From an uncultured Lachnospiraceae bacterium (GTDB taxonomy: Bacteria; Bacillota; Clostridia; Lachnospirales; Lachnospiraceae): a stretch of 22,768 nt of DNA. The DNA is taken from assembly GCA_910588815.1 (NCBI GenBank), contig CAJUQY010000046.1:1-22768 (forward strand). Direction: 5' to 3'. The stretch's first letter is position 1, and each line of letters begins with the position of its first letter. Under the pieces are notes generated by a model. It had not been told where the DNA came from, searched no databases, and was given only the letters and a program-made list of their open reading frames with translations. Shown in pieces: positions 15,458 to 22,632 of this stretch. Both the position numbers and the translations under genes were made by a program.

Positions 15458-16438
15458 ATGGATGTCAAAGAGGAATTAGAGAAGAGGGCGAAAACCGTCA
15501 GGCCGACTGGCGGAGGAAAAAGCAGAGCTGCAGGAAAAGGAGATCAGGCGGAACAACCGGTTTCTTTCCGGTCAGAAACAGAGCCTTCTCCTATGGAATC
15601 AGAAAGAAAAGAAGCTGGAAAAGAGTCAGGCTCTTCCCCAAAGAGTGCGGAAAAAATGGCCCTAATCAGAGAAGAAACGATTTTGGAAGAAAAAAATCCA
15701 CAGCTGGAAGCCGGGATGATCCGGTTATTAAAGGCAGACGAGATCGAGTGCCGGGTCTCCACCGTCAATGAGAAGGGAGTTTCCCTCCTTCTCTACAAGG
15801 ACGCAAGGGTAGACCAGAAGATATTGGACGAGACCTTTACGCCTTTTGGATGGAGACGCACCCACCAGAGCATTGACGGGAACCTTTATTGTACGGTGGA
15901 GGTCTACGACAGGGAGAAGCGGGAATGGGTCGCCAAGCAGGATGTGGGAACCACCAGCTATACGGAGAAAGAAAAAGGCCAGGCCAGTGATTCCTTCAAG
16001 CGGGCCTGTTTCAACTGGGGGATCGGAAGGGAGCTCTACACGGCCCCCTTCATCTGGATCCCCGCAAGAAAGGTACAGGTGATTCAGAAAGGGGACCGTT
16101 ATACGACCTACGATCGCTTTACTGTCCGTCACATCGCATACGGGGAGAATCGGGAGATATCAGAATTGGTCATCGTGAACGGAAGGGGGACGGTGGTCTA
16201 TACGCTGGGGAGCGGCCACTCTGCGGCTGGCACCGCCCCCATCAAAGAAGAGGAACCGGCCGGACAGTTATCCGAATCCCAGCTAAAGGCGCTCCTGCAG
16301 GAGTTAGAGCGGACCGGAGTGACCCTGGAGGCGGTACTTGCGAGGTATCAGCTCCCCGGATTAAACGCCATGACAAAGGAAGTCTACGACAAGGCTATGC
16401 GGAGCTTGAGACGTACCAAACCCAAACAGGCGGCATGA
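15458..16438 (+). CDS. Rad52/Sak-like single-strand annealing protein, 326 aa
   Basis: A hydrophilic N-terminal head of about 75 residues precedes the annealing core (about 80-235). In the core, FTPFGWRRTHQSIDGNLYCTV and then DVGTTSYTEKEKGQASDSFKRACFNWGIGRELY show the Rad52-family pattern of a beta hairpin and the DxxKRAxxxxGIGR-like helix. A C-terminal helical tail (about 270-320) with QLSESQLKALLQEL resembles tails that recruit partners. It should anneal complementary single strands produced by the YqaJ nuclease upstream. Assignment to Rad52/22 rather than Erf or RecT rests on the KRACFNWGIGRELY segment. Confidence 0.82.
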   Translation: MDVKEELEKRAKTVRPTGGGKSRAAGKGDQAEQPVSFRSETEPSPMESERKEAGKESGSSPKSAEKMALIREETILEEKNPQLEAGMIRLLKADEIECRVSTVNEKGVSLLLYKDARVDQKILDETFTPFGWRRTHQSIDGNLYCTVEVYDREKREWVAKQDVGTTSYTEKEKGQASDSFKRACFNWGIGRELYTAPFIWIPARKVQVIQKGDRYTTYDRFTVRHIAYGENREISELVIVNGRGTVVYTLGSGHSAAGTAPIKEEEPAGQLSESQLKALLQELERTGVTLEAVLARYQLPGLNAMTKEVYDKAMRSLRRTKPKQAA

Positions 16439-16466
16439 GGAAAGAATGATTTTTGGTATTACAGGA

Positions 16467-16501
16467 GATGGGGATCCCGGATGTCCTTTGGGATTCCCAT
16501 C
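16467..16501 (+). other. 12-bp hairpin downstream of the annealing-protein gene
   Basis: GATGGGGATCCC (16467-16478) pairs with GGGATTCCCATC (16490-16501), one G-T pair, with an 11-base loop. No U tract follows. It lies in the 150-base gap before the DUF5688 gene and is the second of three such U-less hairpins between genes of this block. Confidence 0.5.
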
Positions 16502-16588
16502 AGAGATCAGGAGTACACGATTAGGAACCAATGAGCAGACAGGGATATCTGCCGGTGCAGACATCACCAAATGAGAAAGGAGATCACA

Positions 16589-17581
16589 ATGAGATCAGAA
16601 GCATTGATGGAACAGATCAGGAAACGGTTATCCGAGAAACTCGGAGAGAGCTATGAGGTGGAGAAAAGGACTGTCTTAAAGAACAACGGAGTGGAAGCAG
16701 AAGGATTCTCCGTCCGGAAGGCCGGGGATGTCCTTGCGGCTGTCCTGTATCCGGGGCCGTTGGACGAATCCAGTCAGGAAGAACCCGATCAGGAGGAATC
16801 CGGTCAGGACAAAAACACTTTGGAGGACAGCGAAGGCTACGTGGATGTGTGCGTGGAAGAGCTGTTAAAGACTTACCGGAGACGGGAGGAGCAGAATGAC
16901 GGGCTCCGGGAGATGGTCCGCCGTATGGAGGACTGGGAGGAAATCCGTTCCTATATCCGCCCGCAGCTGCTTTCCTGTATCGAAAACCGTAAGCTCATTC
17001 CAAGGCTGGTATATCGGAGATTTCTGGACCTGGCCGTGGTCTATGCGGCTCGGATGGAGTGCGGACTGGAACAGGGGACGATCCGCATAGAGCGTCCGGT
17101 ATTTGAGCAGTGGGGGATCTCCGAAGAAGAGCTTCACCGTCAGGCGTTAAAGAACCTGGAACAGGACGGCTACACCATCTAGGGTATTCCGGAGGTCCTT
17201 GGAATGACGTTTCTTCCCGGAGTAGATAAGGGGGCTCCTTCTATGGCGGTGTTCACCAACCGGAGTCGGTTTTATGGGGCCGCCGGCCTTCTGTTACTCG
17301 GTATGATGGAAGAATATGCAAAGAAAATGGGGAGTAACTTGTTCCTGATCCCCTCCAGCGTCCATGAATTAATCCTCATACCGGACGACGGACGGCTCCC
17401 CGCAAAGGCCCTGAACCAGATGGTGAAGGAAGTAAATCGAGAAGAGGTTCTGCCGATGGACCGGCTCTCCGGCCATGTGTACTATTATGACCGGGAAAGC
17501 GGGCAGGTGGAATGGCGGAATGATGAGGAATGGGAGCTTAGGGGGCTGATGAGGAATGAGGGACTATTAGGGGCGGTTTGA
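16589..17581 (+). pseudogene. DUF5688 family protein interrupted by an in-frame amber
   Basis: The frame encodes a 330-residue DUF5688-type protein cut by TAG at 17180-17182 (codon 198). The first part has a nuclease-free, helical layout with an acidic insert (QEEPDQEESGQDKN); it ends RQALKNLEQDGYTI. After the stop the same frame continues GIPEVLG, then AVFTNRSRFYGAAGLLL, LFLIPSSVHELILIPD and HVYYYDRESGQVEWRNDEEW, the usual second half of this family. ATG 16589 has AAAGGAG six bases upstream and is preferred over ATG 16571. DUF5688 proteins are common on integrative elements of Lachnospiraceae with unknown function. Confidence 0.75.
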
Positions 17582-17617
17582 GTAAGGATTAGAGAAGTTT
17601 GCTTGAGGAGAATAATT

Positions 17618-17649
17618 CAGGTACAGCCAGATACGTCTGACTGTACCTG
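17618..17649 (+). other. near-perfect hairpin CAGGTACAG...CTGTACCTG
   Basis: A 9-bp stem (17618-17626 with 17641-17649), one mismatch, then a 4-bp stem CAGA/TCTG closed by the tetraloop TACG. No U tract follows directly; CTCTTTTTATAAG lies 20 bases on. It lies between the DUF5688 gene and the AT-rich orphan gene, close to a base-composition boundary. A terminator, an operator or an insertion-junction mark are all possible. Confidence 0.55.
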
Positions 17650-17688
17650 TTAGTAAAAGTATACCTGCTCTTTTTATAAGAATTGAGA

Positions 17689-17694
17689 TATAAT
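17689..17694 (+). promoter_or_regulatory. -10 box of the orphan gene promoter
   Basis: A perfect TATAAT. The hexamer 17 bases upstream (TGCTCT) is a poor -35 box, so the promoter is either weak or needs an activator. The predicted start near 17701 leaves a leader of about 55 bases before the ATG at 17755. Confidence 0.45.
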
Positions 17695-17754
17695 AAGGAT
17701 AAATGGGAACACGAGATGGCTGTGGATTGTTATGATAAGGAAGGATAGGGCAGG

Positions 17755-19299
17755 ATGGCTAAAAAATCCAGATTTGCAGAGACGTTTTCACATGGGAAAT
17801 TAAAAGAAGAGTTAGAAAGTTATGAAGAAATCAAATTAGAGGTCAATGAATATGAAAAAATACTGAAATATGATGAGAAAGAATTTATGGAGATGTTAGG
17901 GGAAGCGAGATATGAAGAGATTCTGAAAGAGGTGGAAAACATACCGCTTGAATATGATAAAGAGAATACGAAACAGTATGACCTTTTATTGAATCGTATC
18001 TTGAATGGGTCAGATGGGATGATAGGAGATTCGTTTTTAACAGAGGAGGAAAAAGAGAGCATAGGGAAAAGAATGACGGGAAGCTCTAATCGCACGGTAA
18101 GGTGGCACTGGAATGAAGACAGCAGAAAAGTGTTTGAATTGAGTTTTAAAGAATACAGCTTCGAGAGATGTTTCAAAGAGGTCTTAATACAGTTATTCGG
18201 ACCAGAAAAGTTGGCAGCCGAGATATTATGGGGGCAATACAGCCCGGAAAATTATTATGAAGCGGATAAGCGTATGGCTGCTAAAATCAGCAGGGGATTC
18301 AGGGATTGGCTCTCTATGTTGAATTGGGAGAATGTTTTTGGGAGCATGACAAAAGAAATTCTCTTTGCCATCTTAAATAATAGCAAGATCTATAAAAAAG
18401 ACAGTCGAGAAGTGGAAATTGATTTAGAACAGGGGTGTTATTTGCTGGATAAAAACGGCAGCCGTGGAGAAAAGTTGTGGGAGATTCAGAGAGAACCACA
18501 TGGAAAAGTGGAGATAGAGGGACCTCCAATGATACGGTTGAATCAATACTTTAGTCCTGTCTATCAAATAAAGATATCATTAGCAAAGTATGAGAAATCA
18601 TTTATGCTAAAACTGATAAAAGATCAGTATACAAAAAATTTTCAATTCGAATTCTTAATTAATGAAGTTTGGAGATTTGACAGAGGGATATCTTATTCGG
18701 AACAATATATGACAGAGCTACAGACAGGGATTTTTACAGCATGGAAATTATATCGGATTGTTTGCGGATTGCTTCTGCCAGAATCCTCAGATAAAGGATC
18801 CCAAAATAAAGAATCCCCAAATAAGGAATTATTGAAAAAAATAACGGTATTGGCGGAGAGTGTTGGAAGTATACATAATCTGGAATTAAGACTGTATTTA
18901 TTGGATGTGGTGGATATACGTATACAGGAGTTGCAGAAGGAAATATCGGGAGATTTGTATCTGGGGCTGGAAAAAATAGCAAAAGATATAAAAAAAGAAG
19001 CGGAGGAATATAACCAAAAGACAGAAATTATTTACAAACTGTTTTTATATTTATACAGAGAGGAAGAGCAATGGAAAGATTTACTGGGACTACTGAATAT
19101 GCCTACAAAACAATTTTCTGCACTATTGAATGAAGTGAGGATATTAAGCACTGAAAATCATGTGAAATCTTACAGACAGAACCAATATGATCAATTATAT
19201 TATGCAGATGCAAAGAGGGATCGGCATAAACTATATTCTGTGATTCGGAAGGGCTTGGAAAAGGGACAGGGGTGGCTGAGACTGCCGGAGCGAGAGTAG
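17755..19299 (+). CDS. orphan protein of unknown function, 514 aa
   Basis: I do not recognise this protein. It is soluble, with no signal peptide or membrane helix and no P-loop, nuclease or helicase motif that I can see. It is Glu/Lys-rich and largely helical, with heptad-like stretches at about 15-65 and 400-430 and a short repeat SQNKESPNKELLK in the middle. Its DNA is clearly more AT-rich than the genes on both sides. It has its own -10 box and a strong terminator at 19358. It therefore looks like a transferred cargo gene inserted in the replication-recombination block. A defence or regulatory role is possible but nothing in the sequence proves it. Confidence 0.85.
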   Translation: MAKKSRFAETFSHGKLKEELESYEEIKLEVNEYEKILKYDEKEFMEMLGEARYEEILKEVENIPLEYDKENTKQYDLLLNRILNGSDGMIGDSFLTEEEKESIGKRMTGSSNRTVRWHWNEDSRKVFELSFKEYSFERCFKEVLIQLFGPEKLAAEILWGQYSPENYYEADKRMAAKISRGFRDWLSMLNWENVFGSMTKEILFAILNNSKIYKKDSREVEIDLEQGCYLLDKNGSRGEKLWEIQREPHGKVEIEGPPMIRLNQYFSPVYQIKISLAKYEKSFMLKLIKDQYTKNFQFEFLINEVWRFDRGISYSEQYMTELQTGIFTAWKLYRIVCGLLLPESSDKGSQNKESPNKELLKKITVLAESVGSIHNLELRLYLLDVVDIRIQELQKEISGDLYLGLEKIAKDIKKEAEEYNQKTEIIYKLFLYLYREEEQWKDLLGLLNMPTKQFSALLNEVRILSTENHVKSYRQNQYDQLYYADAKRDRHKLYSVIRKGLEKGQGWLRLPERE

Positions 19300-19357
19300 A
19301 TAACTTTAACGGCGCTGACACATGCGTAAAATCAAAAAAATAGAGTAAAAAATAGGC

Positions 19358-19399
19358 GGAGGAAGTTCCGAAAAAGAGGAATTTCCTCCTGTTTTTTTT
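19358..19399 (+). terminator. strong rho-independent terminator after the orphan gene
   Basis: A 12-bp stem (GGAGGAAGTTCC 19358-19369 with GGAATTTCCTCC 19378-19389, one G-T pair, loop GAAAAAGA) is followed by TG and eight T. It closes the orphan-gene transcript. It is only 60 bases before the DUF927 gene, so it would also stop readthrough from the recombination operon into that gene. Confidence 0.92.
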
Positions 19400-19458
19400 C
19401 GCTTCTGCGTATGTAATAATGAGATTGCCGGCAAGAAAAACAACAGGAGGAAACGCAG

Positions 19459-21456
19459 ATGGAAAAACCATTTCGGACAAACGTTGAGGAAGTCCAGGAA
19501 ACGAAGCCCTTCACCACGAACGACGGAGAAATCCCAAAAGAGACTCCTTTCACTACGAATGCGGAGGAGATTCAGGCCGAAAAAAGAGAGGACGTCGTTT
19601 CGGAAAAAGTATGCCTGCCTGCCTGTGATACCGCCATGGATCAGCAGACAGAGAAAACACAGGAACCTTCAAACGAGAAGGTGCGGCCGATTCAATACGA
19701 AGAAGCGGAAACTGAACAAGAGAAAACGTGGCAAAATAGTCAAAAGCAAAAAGAATTTTTTGCGAGACAGAAAAGAAAGAGGGGAGGCTTTAATTTTAAC
19801 TTGATTTTAAATGAAAAAATTATTCGCATAGAGGACACGAAAAGTGGAGAAGAATCGAAACGAAGTTACAAAATTTCAGTTTTTTTGCACCTGAAAAATG
19901 GAGATAACAGACACTTTCCGTCCTATGCCGTGGAAGCGAACAAAGCGAAGACTACCGCATGGCTGCAGGACGCAACGGATTCCCTAGCTGACTTGCCCAG
20001 TACGTCGGCCCAGAAGGCAAGCTTCATGAATGTGGTGCAGAGGTGTCTGGAGACGCAGGGAAAGCCGGAAGAATGGATTTATCCGAATGCGGGCTGGCGG
20101 AATGTACCGGGGCTGGGGTATCGTTTCGTATACGGTGGCGGCATTGTCGGACAACCGGGGGTGAAGATACATACGGATCAAGATCTTTATTCTCTTTGGA
20201 TTAACGAAGCAGCCCTGGGAAAAATGGAAACTTTCAATAGCGTGATGAATATGGGAGGGATTTGCCGAAACCGGAGAGCCAGCACCTTGCTCTTGGTTTT
20301 CACCCATGCGGCTCTCTTGGAAACATTGTTTGAGCTTGCGAATTTTCCGATTAATTTTGTCTTCGGGATTGTCGGGATCACAAACGCCAGAAAGACGAGC
20401 CTGGCCCTTGAAATCGCACAGATTTTTCACCGGGAGGAAAAACGGGCGGATGCGGAGTTTACGGCGACGTCCTGCGGTCTGGAAAAGATGTTGGGGAAAT
20501 ATAAAGATGGCGTCGTCATCATTGATGATTTTCGTCCTGGAGAAACAAAGGGGGAACAACAGCAGCTACGGGAACGCTTAAGGACGCTTGTGCGATTTTA
20601 TGGGAACCGGGTTCCGAAGCAACGGATGGATGATTACGGAGGAAATAAGAACCGACGTTATTTTCCGATCCAGGGTGGATGCGTGCTCACCATGGAGTGG
20701 GTCAGCGGTGTGCAGTCATCTCTCAGCCGAATGTTTCTCTGTGAAATCAATCGGGAAGAGGTGCAAAATGAGATCCTGGCAGAATATCAAAAAATTCCTT
20801 GGCTTGTACCGACACATTTTTATGATTTCCTGGCATGGGCGACTGGGAATTTTGATCGAATTGTCAATTATCTCAGGGAGAATGCCCACGATTTGCGTAC
20901 ACAACATCGGTTTGCATATGGAAGGTACGGTGAAATGTATGCGACCTTTTTACTGACAGCGGATATTTTAAGCGGTTACGCACAGGAGAGAGGCTTTTGG
21001 AAACAGGATAATTCTAACGATTTTTTAAATACCGTAATGCAAATGGCGCTGGATGAACTGAGAGTGATGGAGGAAAGACTGAAAGAAAGTGACAGGGGAC
21101 AGATTGCTTTAAACGCCTTGGCGAAAGCGGTGGCAGAAGGACAGGTGCAGCCGGTTTGGCTGACAGAAGAAAGCTGTCGCCAACGGGAAGAAATTTACGA
21201 GGATCTGGAGCGGATTTTCATCCGGAAGAAAGAACTGCGGCGGTTGGCAATTGCTTATGCGAAAGAAAATGATCTGGCGGTAGTTTTTTCAGAAGAAGAA
21301 CTGATTCGGCTGATGGAAGGTCTCGGCGTGCTGGAGATCTATACGGGAGCGGGAAAAAATGAGCGTTCCAGAAAGCTTCCCTGCCAGAGGGGGAACACGC
21401 TGCGTTACCTGTATGTCAACAAGAAAGCGATGGAGGCTCGGCTGAGTGATGGATAA
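19459..21456 (+). CDS. DUF927 P-loop/helicase-like protein, 665 aa
   Basis: Residues 3-40 hold three copies of a 14-residue repeat of the form PFxTNxxEIxxE. A charged linker follows, then the DUF927 core from about 105. The core has YPNAGWRNVPGLGYRFVYGGG (in two overlapping blocks, 208-228), a P-loop region GITNARKTS (306-314) and a Walker B VVIIDDF (352-358). Further on are LVRFYGNRVPKQRM and VLTMEWVSGVQSSLSRMF. DUF927 proteins are helicase-like replication proteins of plasmids and integrative elements. The P-loop has Ala-Arg where the consensus has a glycine before Lys-Thr, a known-looking subfamily variant. The start follows AGGAGG. I infer a role in autonomous replication of the element. 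Confidence 0.85.
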   Translation: MEKPFRTNVEEVQETKPFTTNDGEIPKETPFTTNAEEIQAEKREDVVSEKVCLPACDTAMDQQTEKTQEPSNEKVRPIQYEEAETEQEKTWQNSQKQKEFFARQKRKRGGFNFNLILNEKIIRIEDTKSGEESKRSYKISVFLHLKNGDNRHFPSYAVEANKAKTTAWLQDATDSLADLPSTSAQKASFMNVVQRCLETQGKPEEWIYPNAGWRNVPGLGYRFVYGGGIVGQPGVKIHTDQDLYSLWINEAALGKMETFNSVMNMGGICRNRRASTLLLVFTHAALLETLFELANFPINFVFGIVGITNARKTSLALEIAQIFHREEKRADAEFTATSCGLEKMLGKYKDGVVIIDDFRPGETKGEQQQLRERLRTLVRFYGNRVPKQRMDDYGGNKNRRYFPIQGGCVLTMEWVSGVQSSLSRMFLCEINREEVQNEILAEYQKIPWLVPTHFYDFLAWATGNFDRIVNYLRENAHDLRTQHRFAYGRYGEMYATFLLTADILSGYAQERGFWKQDNSNDFLNTVMQMALDELRVMEERLKESDRGQIALNALAKAVAEGQVQPVWLTEESCRQREEIYEDLERIFIRKKELRRLAIAYAKENDLAVVFSEEELIRLMEGLGVLEIYTGAGKNERSRKLPCQRGNTLRYLYVNKKAMEARLSDG

Positions 21457-21486
21457 AAATAGTTAGGCAGAAGGGAACGTAAAACA

Positions 21487-21513
21487 GGCGGTTCGGGCGG
21501 TTTGGGCGGTTTC
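21487..21513 (+). repeat. three tandem 9-base repeats GGCGGTTYN
   Basis: GGCGGTTCG (21487-21495), GGCGGTTTG (21496-21504) and GGCGGTTTC (21505-21513) are directly abutted just downstream of the DUF927 gene. Short direct repeats beside a replication protein gene could be iterons or binding sites. The unit is short and only three copies exist, so chance or another role cannot be excluded. The rest of the 167-base gap (21457-21623) shows no gene. Confidence 0.6.
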
Positions 21514-21623
21514 ATCAACTGCCACGACCGTACATTTCAAAGGACTACTTTGAGACTGAGCCGCATAGATTTAGAAAAAACAGGGATAAGCACGGATTTT
21601 ACAAAATAAGGGGGGTGTACGCT

Positions 21624-21812
21624 ATGGCAAAAATGAAATTGAACTTTCGCTTCCATGATCCGAATCCACCAGGGGTAGCCGCCGAATACATAGCAAAAGT
21701 GTTTGTGGAGGTAAATCGGAAGAGGGTGGACAGGCTGATCAGAGAGGAGATGTCAAAACAAAAGAAGGAAGAGAGGGAATCAATGGAAGAAACGGGCCGC
21801 TACAGTGCGTAG
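21624..21812 (+). CDS. small hypothetical protein of the element, 62 aa
   Basis: Starts MAKMKLNFRFHDPNPPGVAA, then a helix with AEYIAKVFVEVNRKRVDRLI and a highly charged tail. It looks like a small conserved accessory protein of integrative elements, but I cannot name the family. ATG 21624 is chosen because GGGGGGT lies seven bases upstream; the GTG at 21615 falls inside that site. The last three codons and the TAG stop lie inside a perfect 10-bp hairpin (21794-21818). Confidence 0.75.
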   Translation: MAKMKLNFRFHDPNPPGVAAEYIAKVFVEVNRKRVDRLIREEMSKQKKEERESMEETGRYSA

Positions 21813-21828
21813 CGGCCCTTGGGCCCAA
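21794..21828. other. perfect GC hairpin containing a stop codon, abutting palindrome TTGGGCCCAA
   Basis: GGGCCGCTAC (21794-21803) and GTAGCGGCCC (21809-21818) form a perfect 10-bp stem with loop AGTGC; the stop codon of the 62-residue protein lies in the 3' arm. A perfect 10-base palindrome (21819-21828) follows immediately. No U tract follows on the plus strand, so a simple terminator is unlikely in that direction. Base composition changes sharply to AT-rich right after it, making this a candidate boundary of the integrated element. Confidence 0.6.
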
Positions 21829-21935
21829 ATGATAAAAGGGGATAGGGATTGGCTATTTCATGCGAAATTTTCTTAAACGGTGAAATAAAATATGAAATGA
21901 GTAGTAAATAAAATAAGATTATGGTATTCTGTATA

Positions 21936-21952
21936 TATAATCTTTCAAGATT
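21936..21952 (+). promoter_or_regulatory. promoter -10 box overlapped by palindrome AATCTT-TC-AAGATT
   Basis: TATAAT (21936-21941) overlaps the first arm of a perfect 6-2-6 palindrome (21939-21952) that covers the expected start site. This is where an autoregulating toxin-antitoxin protein would bind. No convincing -35 box is seen. The PIN-type gene starts 15 bases further on. Confidence 0.5.
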
Positions 21953-21966
21953 TGAGGTGATAAAAA

Positions 21967-22403
21967 TTGAGAATTTATCTTGACATGTGTTGTTACAATA
22001 GACCATATGATGATCAGGAACAATTAAAAGTTGCCATAGAGACACAGTCTAAATTGCATATTCAAACGTTGGTGAAGGATAAAAAACTAGAATTGATTGT
22101 ATCCTATATGTTGAGATATGAGTGCAGTAACAACCCCTTTGAGATGCGTCGTAATGTGATTTTTGATTACATGAATAAAAATGCTTATGCATATGTAGGT
22201 GATGAACATAAGGCAGTGATTGAAGAAAAAGCTAGTGAGATTATGAAAACAGGAATTAAATTCAAAGATGCTTGTCATGTTGCTTCAGCTATTTTTGCAA
22301 AGTGTGAATATTTTGAATGACAGATATTCGCTTGTTAAAGTATAAAAGCGAAGAAATAAAAATGGTTACCCCTGTTGAATTTATTATGGAAATGGAGGAA
22401 TAA
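21967..22403 (+). pseudogene. PIN-domain toxin-like protein, frameshifted near the C-terminus
   Basis: A TTG start five bases after GAGGTGAT gives MRIYLDMCCYNRPYDDQ. PIN acidic residues are D6, E52 (RYEC) and D101 (KFKDACHVASA). The frame stops at TGA 22318-22320 after CEYFE. A different frame from 22317 continues MTDIRLLKYKSEEIKMVTPVEFIMEMEE, the expected ending that supplies the fourth acidic residue (in MTD). Two extra bases (or one missing) near 22315 explain the break. PIN toxins are metal-dependent RNases. The 117-residue product lacks the last conserved strand and is probably inactive. A sequencing error is the main alternative. Confidence 0.75.
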
Positions 22404-22404
22404 A

Positions 22405-22632
22405 ATGGGCGTGAGCATGACAGAAGTTATGAATAGAGGGATGATGTGTTTAATAGAAAAGATGGGAATCGTAGAAGCAGAGAGGTTTATTTCTATTATC
22501 ATTAGAGAAAAATTTGACTATACAAAATGGCAGAGGGACTATTTTGATGCAAAAACACCAGAGGAAATCAGTAACGAAGCTTCTCAGTTCGAAAAGGCTC
22601 ATCCGTTTACTGGAGAAGCGATTAGATTGTAA
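22405..22632 (+). CDS. small partner protein of the PIN gene, putative antitoxin, 75 aa
   Basis: Starts MGVSMTEVMNRGMMCLIEKMG and continues with EAERFISIIIREKFDYTKWQRD and PEEISNEASQF. Small proteins with a 'G(M)xxLxEKLGxVEAERFI...FDYTxW' pattern are often found beside PIN genes, which is why I call it a putative antitoxin. ATG 22405 has GGAGG six bases upstream, at the very end of the PIN frame, so the two genes are coupled. It appears intact. Confidence 0.72.
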   Translation: MGVSMTEVMNRGMMCLIEKMGIVEAERFISIIIREKFDYTKWQRDYFDAKTPEEISNEASQFEKAHPFTGEAIRL

